In this document: piece by piece, positions 33,038 through 44,900 of the stretch | How the letters are laid out: the number at the start of each line of letters is the position of its first letter | Numbering within the stretch: the stretch's first letter is position 1 | From: Xanthostigma xanthostigma | Lineage: Eukaryota; Arthropoda; Insecta; Raphidioptera; Raphidiidae | Direction: 5' to 3' | Assembly (NCBI GenBank): GCA_963575645.1 | Contig: OY754464.1 | Span: 78,404,948 to 78,468,947 of the forward strand | DNA: 64,000 bases | Translations under genes and position numbers: made by a program | Notes under the pieces: generated by a model | What the model saw: the letters and a program-made list of their open reading frames with translations, nothing else | The model's database searches: none | What the model was told of the DNA's origin: nothing

Positions 33038-33365
33038 TATTACATTTATGTGCAAGTTTATTTTTCTGCTGAAACAAAATCCATTCCTCGACTGTGTTCT
33101 GAAAAATATTTAATAAGCATTTCGGAATGTAAAAATAAATTTTTATTTTACATTATTTACACGAAAACAGTTCATAATTAAAAAAAAAAAAACTAAACAA
33201 TTACTAAGTGTAGATACACAACTTCTATAAATTCTTTGTATGTTAACTTTTTAAAGATTGAAGTACAGTAGGCTCACCCCCGTATCCCGTATTTGTATTA
33301 GCGATTCGGAAAAATCACAAACAGCGCGCAAAACAGACGAACGTCGTCGTTTGAAACATGTTTTA

Positions 33366-34226
33366 ACCATAGATATATTATATACTAATAGATAGCGGAT
33401 GCGGAATAGTATCAATTAGAAGCCATTTTTAATGTGGGAAATGCCGTAAAAAGCGCGCGAGATTCAAAAAGATTAAATATTCTATAATATAATGTTATTT
33501 ATGAACAGTGATATTTCGCTCCAAAACATATTCTTATATTGAAACGTTTCAAAAATTACAAAACTGAACATAAATATCATGAAAAAGCTTAGAATATTGA
33601 CAGTTTGAGATCAAGGTTGACATGCATCGTATATCATGACGTCACATAAGCCCGCCAACATGGCCGATTGTTTAAACTGTCTAGTTTTGAATGTGAAATT
33701 TAATATTTTTTTTCTTATGATAATATAACATTTTTAAATGATTATCAATTTTTCCGTATTATGGTTGAATAAATAATCTATTAAAAATAAAAATATTAAA
33801 AAAACACATATGACCTATTAGTAAATCGTGAAAAATTTGTTCATTCCACTGTCGATTTTGTGATACGCAGTGTTTTGGTTTTGAACTGAATTTTGTACAC
33901 AAAAAATAATTTTCAAATATTTCCATTAAAATAAAGTGGAAGCTATACATAAAGTAGTATTAACGCATTTTTGAAAAAACGCCGGATATTTATGTTCAGT
34001 TTTGTAATTTTTGAAACGTTTCAGTACAAAAAAAATAGGTTTTGGAGCGAAATATCACTGTTTACTGTAAGTTTTGTTGTTATTCTCAATAAAATATTTA
34101 ATAGAATATTTAATATTTTTGAATCTTGCGCGCTTTTTACGGCATTTCTCACATTCAAAATGGCTTCTAATAGAGGCAGGAGGCGATAGTGTATCCGCAA
34201 TCTATTAAATATATATATCTATGGTT
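33366..34226. mobile_element. Large fold-back element with ACCATAGATATAT ends
   Basis: Left arm 33366-33600 and right arm about 33990-34226 are reverse complements with small indels. Shared blocks include AAAGCGCGCGAGATTCAAAA, GAAACGTTTCAAAAATTAC and AGTGATATTTCGCTCC. The right terminus also occurs at about 1453-1536 and 2316-2335, split by another MITE. Confidence 0.7.
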
Positions 34227-35803
34227 TTAACATCTTATATCATGAAGTATGCATGTTACATGTGTCATGTCGAAAAGGCGCTTATTTGGCTTGACGCGTG
34301 GACTATGTTATTTTTACTCGGATTGTCGAAGAACGCAATCTATAATTGTCGATCAATTACAATTAAAACTTGTAGTCAGAGTGCACGTCATTATTTTAGC
34401 ATTTTAGTCGAAGTTTTTAAGCTATCCAATTAAAAAAAACAAACAGTACCTATCTATAAATTTTTTACATGTCGTCAAAACGTTTCGGAAAATTTAGAGG
34501 GAAAACGCCCCAAAATCAAAAAAAGTCATAGAGGAAATAGGTGCTAGACTAGGCGTAATGAAGCCATATACAAAGTTTGGAGAGAGTATTTGTCAGTAAA
34601 ATTTTTGCCGACGGGCACTCTGACTATTAGGTTGGTTCGTTGTGCTACTTACGGTTTCGGGCATCTGCGACCCCCCGGACAGGGAAACCCACTGTATCAA
34701 TGTTTTAATAAATATTTGTAATATAAATACTAACATTTAGAAGATACATACGTTCAGTAAACCTATGATTTATATGTAAATTTTGTTTGCATAAAATGCA
34801 TTTTTATTCTACCATCGCAGTAAACCTTTTAGTAAGCAAGGGCGTAGATAGGAGGGGGGGGGTAAATGGAGTAATTACCCCCCAGGATAATAATAATAAT
34901 AAAGGAAAACTGAAAATAATACGAATACCTGGCTAAAAAATAACATTTAGAAATATTTTTTGAAAAAAAAATTGATTTTTTTTAAACGTGATCAAATGGT
35001 TATTAAGGAGGTTGATGCGTTACAGTCCCAATCAAAAGTAAGTCGAATTCTAAATGGGAACTTTTCCATAATAAATTTTTACAAAAGCTTATAAATCGAT
35101 GATACCAATAAATTATTGTCATAAAGACATAAATAAATATTTTTTTTAATATTAATTATTTCAATATTTTACTTAATGAACTAACTTTTGAATTTTTTGT
35201 ACAAAGTTAGGTTAGAAAAAATAAATTTATGTGAATATCTGTATTTTACATTTTTTTTGCAGTAAATAATTAAAAAAAGAAATTAGAAGTAATAAACATT
35301 AAAATGAAATCATTAAAAAGTTGAAAATTCAGTTAAAATTGTCGAAAAATGCTCAGGTTTAATAATTTTTTTTATTGATTAAAAGTCTCCTAATTAATTT
35401 GGAAAAATATTAAAATATGCGTAAGACATCGATGCTTTACATCGTTAGTTTTCGGAACTGCTGACATTATTTGGTTATTTGCAAAAAATTAAAATTTACC
35501 TTTTGCATGCTAGGTTGACATATTTTCCATAAGACTACATGTAAAAGTTTTTTTTAATGATTTTGGATTTGTTACAGAAAATTTTGTCATAAAAAAAATC
35601 TATTAAAAAAACTTTATATCAGATTTTTTTCATTATCTTCGTAAAACGGCTCAATCTCCTTAATTCTATAAATCATTGATTTACCGAACGAACTGTATAA
35701 TTCTATGGTAACTTTCAAAACTAGTAAATTATAATAATAATTATTATTATAGTAGATAGCTATTTAAAGTTTTATAAAAAACAATTAGAAAACTAACCCT
35801 ATG
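34227..35803. other. Non-coding, AT-rich
   Basis: It contains A/T tracts and an unassigned G-run (34852-34862). No supported frame. The stretch directly left of 35804 would be the 3' untranslated region of the minus-strand exon; I did not find a clear AATAAA there. Confidence 0.4.
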
Positions 35804-35980
35804 TTAAAAATCATCTTCATCGTCCGATTTGAGTACTGACTGGGCTGGCAAGTTTTGGTACCGCTGCTGAATTTTCTTCCACATAGTCTTTTTACGTTCA
35901 GTTTTTGGATCCGAAAGGATTGGGACGCTCACGTCAGATGACCCCAAACCCGCTTTGCCTTGATTGGATACAAGCGGAAT
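35804..35980 (-). CDS. Terminal exon of a probable G-patch protein (partial gene)
   Basis: Read on the minus strand, a pyrimidine-rich tract ending TTTATTTGTTTCAG stands directly before an open frame of 58 codons and a TAA. It encodes IPLVSNQGKAGLGSS, then a charged stretch (KTERKKTMWKKIQQRY) and an acidic end (KSDDEDDF). The I-P-x-V...K-x-G-L-G pattern is how G-patch domains finish. G-patch proteins bind RNA or activate DEAH helicases in splicing and ribosome assembly. The strong acceptor and non-repetitive, higher-complexity codons set it apart from its surroundings. Upstream exons should lie to the right of 35980, possibly outside the window; I could not find them. A Helitron (36027-36559) sits just inside the preceding intron. 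The identity is tentative. Confidence 0.5.
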   Translation of the reverse strand: MPLVSNQGKAGLGSSDVSVPILSDPKTERKKTMWKKIQQRYQNLPAQSVLKSDDEDDF

Positions 35981-36026
35981 CTGAAACAAATAAACAGAAT
36001 TAGTAACTCTAAACACACATTTAAAA

Positions 36027-36559
36027 TCTATACTAATATATAAAGCTGAAGAGTTTGTTTGTTTGTTTGGTTGAACGCGCTAATCTCAGGAACTACCGGT
36101 TCGAATTGAAAAAAAATTTTTTTGTTGGATAGCCCATTTATGAGGAAAGCTATAGGCTATATAATATCACGCTACGACCAATAGAAGCGGAGCATCAATG
36201 AAAAATGTTGCAAAATGTACCTCAAAATTAGCGTCTGTTCAGGTGAAATGCCCTAACTAAATATTCCAATATTAACGTCGTACATTAACAAGCCCGGATA
36301 ACTCAGTCGGCAGAGGACGCGACTCTTAATATCAGGGTCGTGGGTTCGAGCCCCACGTTGGGCGAATATATTTTCAATTTTTTTTTTTATTTCTACATTG
36401 CTTTCTTGTAAGGCTTACATTTAAATTTATTTTAATTTTATTTACGACTAATTAAAATTAAATAAATCTATTTAATAGCTCATTTGAAAACTGTTACAGT
36501 GTTTTCAGTTAAATATTTATTATATTTTACACTCGGGTGAAACCGGGCGGGACCGTTAG
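36027..36559 (+). mobile_element. Non-autonomous Helitron with tRNA-Lys-like module
   Basis: 5' TCTATACTAATATATAAAGC. The 3' terminus is TTAG, one base away from CTAG, preceded by GAAACCGGGCGGGACCG. It lies between A and T. It carries the best-kept tRNA-like module of the family (36292-36363). It is inserted close to the acceptor of the minus-strand exon. Confidence 0.75.
36292..36363 (+). pseudogene. tRNA-Lys(CUU)-like module inside Helitron
   Basis: 72 bases in tRNA order: GCCCGG acceptor start, ACTCAGTCGG D-arm (A-box type), anticodon loop CTCTTAA giving CUU, GGGTTCGAGCCC T-arm (B-box) and TTGGGC acceptor end. Acceptor and T stems pair; the anticodon stem (CGCGA against TATCA) does not. 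A T-run follows within 20 bases. It is derived from tRNA-Lys but probably not a working tRNA. Confidence 0.7.
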
Positions 36560-36936
36560 TTAAATTAATATAGGTATATTATGTTTAGACATGAACGTAT
36601 TGTTTTTATGCGTGCTTTTTTATATTTCAAAAACGCGATAAAATTTTCAAGGTTATGTGAACACATAAATCGATAACCAACGTTTTCCTCGAACATTTTC
36701 TTATGTAACCTTATGACAATTTTATATGAATTTAAAGAGAAAAAAATGGAGATTTCAAAAATGTAAAAACAAATATACGTTGCCATTTGAAAAAAAATGC
36801 ATGTTCACTTTCGGTTTAGTACATACCTCAGCGCTCTCTGATAGTAAATTTTGAATTGAATAAAAAACTATTCAAACATTTTTTGTATCTACTAGAATAC
36901 AAGAATTATTCACTGTTACCAGTATCGGTGAAATTA

Positions 36937-37350
36937 CCGAGCGGGGTGGCGTAGCGGTGAGAGCACTAGACTCGCATTCGGGAGGTACCGGGTTCGAATC
37001 CCGACAGGGGCAGATGTGGCTGGGAGTTTTTCCCACTGCCTCTAGTCGAGAAACCGGCTATCTTGTTGAGGTTTTCCATGGTTTTCCTCAACAATTCCAT
37101 ATAAATATCGAGATGGTTCCTTATTCAAGGCCATGGCCGATTACCTGTCATACTCCTATGCTCAAAATTTGCCTACCTTATCCTAATTTCCTAAAAATTC
37201 CTTCATTCGCCCATTGCTATTAATTAAGTTGAAGTTTAAAAATTGTAGAAAATAACGGGAAGTGTGATAGATGGAAGATAGTGCGAATGGCGTCTGTTAT
37301 GACATAAAGTCGAGAAATGGACGTTAAACGCATTATTATTATTATATTAT
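36937..37350 (+). mobile_element. tRNA-derived SINE, full length, with 15-bp target duplications
   Basis: The head (36937-37012) has an A-box-like GGTGGCGTAGCGGTGAGAG and a perfect B-box GGTTCGAATCCC. The body continues with GATGTGGCTGGGAGTTTTTC. The tail ends in GGACGTTAAACG and ATT repeats. AGTATCGGTGAAATT flanks both sides (36922-36936, 37351-37365), an exact duplication. This marks LINE-driven retroposition of an RNA polymerase III transcript and a recent insertion. Confidence 0.9.
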
Positions 37351-37870
37351 AGTATCGGTGAAATTTTTTCATGTATTTATTTATCTATTAATAGTGTTCC
37401 TGTTAATGGTCATAATTTTTTCTATAATTAATAGCTGCATAGACGTACTACGTGATGAATAACAATTATTGTTAGTTAGATAATAATTATTTCATGCATT
37501 TCTAAAAAGCGTAGCAGAATTTTCACGCTGATTATGCACGTACATGTTATGCGGCACATGATATAATGACAAAAATAGTGATAATTAATTTACAATATCT
37601 CCTTGGAAGGGCATAGGGAACCTTTTGTCTAAAAAAAAAAAACCTTTTGGGAGTGAAATAGGGGGTGAAAGTTTGCACAGGGAACCCATCATTTCTCAAG
37701 TTAGGGATATGAAAATTCATACTTAGGCTTTTGGTTAAAAATAAAGGATTACGTATTTAAGCGTTTTTGCAAAATCATCCCTCAAGAGAATAAAATACGG
37801 GATGATTTTAAAATTCACACGTAATATATTGTAACAGAGACCCCCGCGCAACGACGAAAAAAATTTTCTT

Positions 37871-38036
37871 GGGACAACAATCTGCTCGTCATTCTAACAA
37901 TGACAAACAGATTGTTGTGGGACAACAATCGGCTTGTTGTTTTAACAATGATACAGATTGTTATGGGGCAAAAATCTGCTTGTTATTCTAACAATGACAC
38001 GCGGATTGTTGTGGGGCAACCATCAGCTTGATTGTT
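37871..38036. repeat. ~48-bp tandem repeat, 3.5 units
   Basis: Units begin at 37871, 37919, 37966 and 38013 with GGGACAACAATC-like starts and hold CTAACAATGACA near the middle. No open frame runs across them. Confidence 0.75.
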
Positions 38037-38522
38037 CAAACAATAACAATATGCGTAGGTAAGGCATGATAAAACATGAATAACGCGCATGAGTTGAATA
38101 AAAATTGTTATTGTATTGGTAACTATGGTAACGCTGAATTTGCGTGCGGCAAACAATAATTTGAGTGCGACAAATAAAGTTTCCGCACGCAAATGAAAAT
38201 AGTTAGTTTTCAACCGTAAAAGCGTGCGTAAACATACCACTTTTCCCGCATGAGTAATAAAAAAATATTGTTCACCACGAATAAGAACAGTTTTGTTACA
38301 ATACTTATATATAGCACGCAAAAACTGCTGGCGAAAACATCAAAGTGTATAAATATTGTTTTTTTAAGTGGTAAGGGCTCCACTACTGTTGTCGCTGTCC
38401 CCTTTCATCTCAATCGCGTGCGGAGCCGCGGGTAGCAGCTAGTATAATTATAAAATACCAGCGGCCTGTCCCGGTTTACCCCGGGCACAAAACTACGACT
38501 TATTTCTTTCTATTGCTCAAGT

Positions 38523-38610
38523 AATTATGAAGAAGATTCAAAAATCCGGTTTGAAATGTCAATTGGTTAATTGATAAATTGTTTTAATAAATCTGTCTGA
38601 AGAATTAGTT
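38523..38610 (+). repeat. Diverged Penelope-type 3' end
   Basis: ATGAAGAAGATTC...ATCCGGTTTGAAATGTC is a decayed form of the hammerhead-like motif, followed by TAAATCTGTCTGA and AATTAG as in the better copies. It is likely a remnant. Confidence 0.45.
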
Positions 38611-38651
38611 AAAAGTGTTGATACCAGGGGTCAAAATTTTATTACTCCTTT

Positions 38652-39208
38652 TTAACGTGATAACGTCTTATAAATTGATGAAACACCAGCTGCACACACG
38701 AAAAAGTGTAACGTTCCGCCTGAGCCTGAGAGTGCAAGCGAGAGCGCGATATAAGCGATAGAGAGGCACGATCGGCAAAGGCAATATGGCGCTAATAATA
38801 ATTAATAAATGTCATTTTATTTTGTTAAAAATAACTGATCGCCGTCATTATGGATAAAATATCAAATATGATATTATTCACAACGAATGGAAATGTATTG
38901 ATCAATTGATAGTTTGTACACAAACGCAGCTACATTTTGTATCAAAAACAAATCTTGGGAGATATCTGCATTTCATAACAGCAGATAAATTATACGGTTT
39001 GTTAACAAATATATAATATATATACATTCTTTTAAATGTCTTTTATAATTGCTTAAAAATATGTATTTTGCTTTTGTTGATCAAATTATTAGTCGGTAAA
39101 AATATAGTTTGACAGCTACTAAAATTTAGGTTATGTATTATTAAATATGATATTCGAGCGGAATACGTTATCACGTAAAACTATCGTCCGTAAACCGACT
39201 TTACAGAC
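38652..39208 (-). mobile_element. TTGGTTGTCTGTAAAGTCGG element, copy 2
   Basis: Reverse-complement orientation. It shares its longer inner part (GTTAACAAATATATAAT, GGTTATGTATTATTAAAT) with the copy at 17781 rather than with the pair near 48-51 kb, so there are two subfamilies. Confidence 0.6.
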
Positions 39209-39945
39209 AACCAATTTTTTTTCATAACAATCTGTCTTTTAAAAGTTTCCAATATAAGCATGCCATTTTAAGTTTTAACGATTACACTCTTATCAACAAT
39301 ACGAATAATCTCAGGTCAGAATAGTAAAACAACCGATTAAAAAAACAATTGTTATACATAGGTAATTACATTATTGTTGACAAACGAGTCTTTTAAGTCA
39401 TGCATATTAATACAATTTGATAATCACATTAAAAAACAATTTATTCCCGGTATCTCAAACACGGCTATTTTTATATGAACAGGGTAAAAGTTATCTTATT
39501 AAAATTGCTTACCTAATATAAGTATGTTTGTGGAAAAACCAACAATATTATTATGTAGATAAAATAATAATTAATTTATAAAAAATGAGTTCAATAGAAG
39601 TGACTCATTGTCGTTAAACAAAGATCGCGTAAAGATTTCCTTTTATTAAAAAAATAGATTCCCAGTGCCAAGGTTTCCGTGACTTTTTCCTACGATTTTT
39701 TTCCTTCAATTTTATTTTAGAATCACGGGTTGACTTTTAACTCAATCTCTTTAACAACTCATTGAGGGGTGTCCGTTTATCACTCCCTCTCAATTTTGTT
39801 TTGTTGACCTTTTTCACTTAACTTCAAAATATCAAATATCTATATCTATATATACAAAATTCCCGTGTCACAATTTTGGCTGCGCTAATCTCCGAAACCA
39901 CTGAACAGATTTTAATGAAATTTTGTAAATGTGTCTTGCTTGGTG
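39209..39945. other. Non-coding, AT-rich
   Basis: A Helitron-type block (CCCGTGTCACAATTTTGG, CTAATCTCCGAAACCAC) begins near 39850 and runs to the left border of the segmental duplication. Nothing else was recognised. Confidence 0.4.
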
Positions 39946-40971
39946 CATGTCATCCACGTGACAAGTTACTGTTCTCAAATTGTTTCTTGCTCAAAACTAG
40001 AAGGCAAACAAGCACGAAAAATAGACCTAGTTCTAATTATTTTGAAATCCATGCACGCGATCCCGCAGTGATGTCATTTTAATCTTCACAGTCAGCGCGC
40101 CAGCTAACACAAGTCCCAGCAGTGATTCCTGTGGCAAAACCAGCCTCGTGTTCCTTTATATTATGCACCTCCATAAGCGGATAACAAATATTTGCACTTA
40201 CGTATATGGCTCCCAAAAATGAACTATTAACAACATAAAACGAAAAAAATATTTATCAAGAAGTATATAATATATAAAACACTTGTTAAAACGAAGACCA
40301 AAAATATATATATGAAAAAGTAATGGTTCAAGCGGTATTTCCTTACCGAATAATAGAAAAACCAATAGTAAGATGCAAATAATTGTTAATTTTCCTGCTG
40401 TTCATACAATGTGAACGACATTTAATAATAAAAACATGTTGATAAATAATATTATATCAAGTATTAGTTTAATAGTTTCCTTTATCTATATATAGTTTAA
40501 TTTTACAAAAAGAACGTTTTTAATTTCACCCTAGGTATATGTACAAATTTGTTTAACTTCCCGCTATAAAAAAAAAAACAAAAACAATACAACTTTTAAA
40601 AATTTTTAGAAATTTGTTTTTTTGGAATATTTTCTAAAAAAAAGGGTTTGTTTATTTTTCATGAAGAGTGCGTATATGTAGAATTGAATGTCTCTCATTT
40701 TAACGATTTTTGAAATATGGCCATTTTATCAGAGACCTTTACATCCCCTAATGACCACATTAGAGGTTGAATTTAAAAAAATGTACGAAACAGGGGTTTG
40801 TTTATTTTTCATGAAGAGTGCGTATGTAGAATTGAATGTCTCTCATTTTAACGATTTTTGAAATATGGCAATTTTATCAGAGACCTTTACACCTCCATTT
40901 TTAAATTAAAAAAATCCCTTCTTAGCGGGTACGTACGTCATAAAAGGAACCTACTGTCTAAAGGACCCCGC

Positions 40972-41510
40972 ACGGAACATATGGGAATCGGCCCTCGGTT
41001 AAAATCTTCCATACTCGGGGATATTATCCAAAAATCGACGCTGATCAAAAGTCTTCATGGGCACGAAGTCCGGAAATGCGATCCCGGGAGTTACTTTTAT
41101 ATATGTATATTACATATGTATATACTGTATATGATATATCTATGTGATGTAGATATGTCTATAATAGAATATCACAAGGAGACGGGTGCATTTGCTCATT
41201 TTCCCTATTTTTTTTTTTTTTTATTATAAACAAAGAGAAAAAAAAAGGTGCTTCGACTCGAAGTCATTAGCACAAAGATACATATTATGACATTATAACA
41301 GGTAAGATATACAGGTAAGATATACAGGTAAGATATACAGGTAAGTATGTTTCCCTATATTTTGATTGCAATAGAAGTAACTCCCCGGGATCGCATTTCC
41401 GGACTTCGTGCCCATGGAGACTTTTGATCAGCGTCGATTTTTGGATAATATCCCCGAGTATGGAAGATTTTAACCGAGGGCCGATTCCCATATGTTCCGC
41501 GCGGGGTCCT
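40972..41510. mobile_element. Fold-back MITE upstream of thaumatin gene 1 only
   Basis: Arms of ~125 bp start AGGACCCCGC and end GCGGGGTCCT. The centre holds four 13-14-bp direct repeats (TAAGATATACAGG, 41300-41343). The matching point in unit 2 (about 54531) lacks the element. It ends about 330 bp before the TATA box of gene 1. Confidence 0.85.
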
Positions 41511-41839
41511 TTCAAGTTTAAGAAGGCGTGACGTCATTCGGCGATTGCAGTATATTATATTTTTATTTCATTAAAAATCTTATTAATCTCAATGTTTATA
41601 TTAACACTGGATCATTTTTTAGAATCCTTTCAACATAGTATATTTTTCTCTAAAACCATTTATTTTTTTATTCTTTTATACTGTTCTATTGTAGAGATTA
41701 TTTTCGTCACAATTAAAAGATGTCTTTTTATTTCTATCCACTAGATACTTTTTCATAATTGTTTTGTTAAGATTTAAAATATACATTTAATTAAAACTGG
41801 ACTGTACACAGGCTTATGCAGTGCAAACACATATTTTGG

Positions 41840-41852
41840 TATATATATATAG
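41840..41852 (+). promoter_or_regulatory. TATA box of thaumatin-like gene 1
   Basis: TATATATATATAG lies about 65-75 bases before the start codon. A likely start of transcription is the A/TCAATTC stretch near 41876-41882. Unit 2 has the same arrangement. Confidence 0.65.
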
Positions 41853-41915
41853 CAGACCTCAACACAAGAAAAAGCATCAATTCACCAGTAAAGCAAGCGC
41901 TACAGCTACATTAAG

Positions 41916-44900
41916 ATGTTCGTAGCTAAAGCATTGTTGTTAGCCTGTATAGGCGTTGCGACGCAAGCCCGCGAATTCCAGTTCAAGAACGATATGAACG
42001 TGGAACTGTGGGTCGGAATACAAGGAAATTCGGGCAAATCACCGCTCGAAGGTGGCGGTTTCAAGCTCGGTCCAGGACAATATGTAAGCACAATTTTTTA
42101 TTATAACTCTAAACTAGTGATGTGCCTGATCGTTAAAAATGTATATGCGCGGATACGGATCTGAATACGGATATTTGGTTTCAAGCTCCGCGGATACGGA
42201 TCTTAACTTTCTTAGAGTACGCGGCGGTAAATATTGCACATCGACCTTTGGAAAGAGACTATCTGTTATGGGAAAAAGTTATTGACCTCTTTAAGAGTTA
42301 ACTCTCATAACAGATTGTCTCTTTCTAAAGATCGATGTGCAATATCTTATTATAAAGATAGTTTTTTAGTAGCTTTGAGTTATGTACTACTAGCCGCTAC
42401 CCGCGGCTACGCCCGCGATTGAGATGGAAATCGACTTTTGACATGCATATCAGGGGTTGAGGTATTGCACATATTTTGACAAACAATTTTCTTATTTTTC
42501 GTAAAAATTTTTTTTTTTTTTTTAATAAAAAGTATCCTATGTTACTTCTAATACCTTCAAGAGTGTATGTGCAAAGTTTCATGATGATCGGTTAAGTAGT
42601 TTTTGCGTGAAAGCGTAGCAAACAAACTTACATTCGCATTTATAATATTTCGTTTTCATAAAATTTGTAAGTCCGGTCCTGTCAGGCCGATTTTAATGAA
42701 ATTTTAATAGCACATTTTAATCATTACTAAAGGGTTAAATTTCAATTTTGAAACGATTCGGAGAAATTTTTCGGTATTTTTGGGCCCAAAAAATGTTTTC
42801 AACCCTTTCTTATTTTTCGTAAAAAATTTTTATTTTTTTTAATAAAAAGTATCCTATGTTACTTCTAATACCTTCAAGAGTGTATGTGCAAAGTTTCATG
42901 ATGATCGGTTAAGTAGTTTTTGCGTGAAAGCGTAACAAACAAACTTACATTCGCATTTATAATATTAATAATTGGTATGGTACTCACTACGATAAATGTT
43001 TGCAATATACAGGTGCCAAATATGATTTTAAAAAATAAAAAATAATCTGAATGGAATTTAACAGTTTTTCATTATTACCTAATCACCTATATATATATAT
43101 AAAATTTCATCTATGAATTAAAAAATTAATAAGGTAAAAGATCCGCCAAAAACTAACGGATACGGATCTTTCTTTTCCCTCGGATATCCGCGGATACGGA
43201 TATCCGGCACATCACTACTCTTTACAACCGATTCTATGCAGGCGTGATTATCGATAATTTGCCGCGAAACAGATAAATTTCTGTTACCGCAATCGGCTTC
43301 CTGCGGGTTTTTTGAGTACAAGATGCCGATTTGGTTCGATCTTCACCCATCGAGTTTTCTAATGAAATTGCAAATTTGGTAATATAATGTATTATTAAAG
43401 AATAATTGATTTGGTTGCCATTCAATTTCTTGGCACAGCTATTTTTAATAAAAAAATAAAAGTTGTTAATTTTATTTCTGAAATGTAGTTATCGAGTTTT
43501 CAGATAAAATTAACAATCTAAAGTAAAATATGTATATAAAACGCCAAAGTTTGGTCGACATTTTGATTCCTGGCATAACCAGGTAGACAGGCACTTCCGA
43601 ATTAGTATTTTGCAGTTATAGGGTTTTCTATATTGTTATATATGATAAAATATTTTTAAGAAAAAAACTGAACCGACTTCAAAAAAGGCACTAAAAAGTA
43701 AAAAATAATTGCGTATTGAAATGTTTTGGAGTCGGTGTAGTTCTCGGAATAGATTTCATTTTGGCTGACACCGACTCCAAAACATTTCAATACGCAATTA
43801 TTTTTTACTTTTTAGTGCCTTTTTTGAAGTCGGTTCAGTTTTTTTGTTAAAAATATTTTATTTTTCTCTTTTTAGTGAATCTAACACTAAAAATCGGGGA
43901 ACATACATGAAAAACATTATGCATGCCTTTGAAATTTGAGAGTTTCCCTCGATTTCTCCGGGATCCACTATCAGATCCTGACTTGGTTCCGATGGGACCA
44001 CCTCGGAAGTGCACTCTTTCGAATAAAAAAAATATTTGAAAATTCGGTCCATAATTGACGGAGAAATCGGTGAACATACTTAAAAAAAAAAAATATACAG
44101 ACGAACATAGAACCTCTTCCTTTTTGTTGAAGTCGGTTAAAAATGTGGCTAATTTTATTGCGAACACGCGGAACATATTATATCATGTAATTAACCATGG
44201 CAACGAATAACAAATATCATAATGGTTAATACCAAATAAATACAATAAAATTCACAACTTTAATTTTACCATTCCAACCCACAAGTGGGGAATGGTACTA
44301 GTTTAGGTCAAAAATCACTTTTCAAAAATTTTACAATATCTTTCCGTTTTGAGGTCCCCCGAATCCAAAAAACATATTTTTGAAAAAAACTCTGTGCGTC
44401 TGTTAGTCTGTGAACACGATACAGGTCAAACGGATGAGCGGATTGAAACCAAATTTTGGGAGGATGTTTGGTATGTAAATATGAAGAGCCCTATTGTTTT
44501 TGAGGAAAATCGGCGCATGCGCAGAAGACATATACGCTAAAACGGTGTTTTTTATATAATAATGGTATACTTTTCATGACGGCTTATTATTCTATTTATT
44601 ATTTCAATAAAGTTTCGTTAAACATTTTTTTTTCAAAACTTTATAGTTTTGGAAATATTTTGAAAATAAAAAAAAATCAGCCGCTCTTTTGTTTTATGGA
44701 TCTGTCAGAAATAAACTAATGTTTGTTGACGTATTCCGATTTCGAAGTGGCCAGGACACAGTTATAAACTACAGAAAATAGAAAAATAACAATTTTCAAT
44801 TTTCCCACAGTTTTCAACCCACTCCGCAGACGACTGGGCCGGACGTTTCTGGGCGCGCACCGGTTGTAACTCCGGCAACAATCACTGCGACACCGGCGAC

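Noticed and set aside
36937-37012. Stand-alone tRNA gene
   Set aside because: It is the head of a 414-bp SINE with exact target duplications on both sides.
40858-41229. 123-codon open frame
   Set aside because: It crosses repeats and one arm of a fold-back MITE; the same peptide appears reversed in the other arm at 41285-41515.
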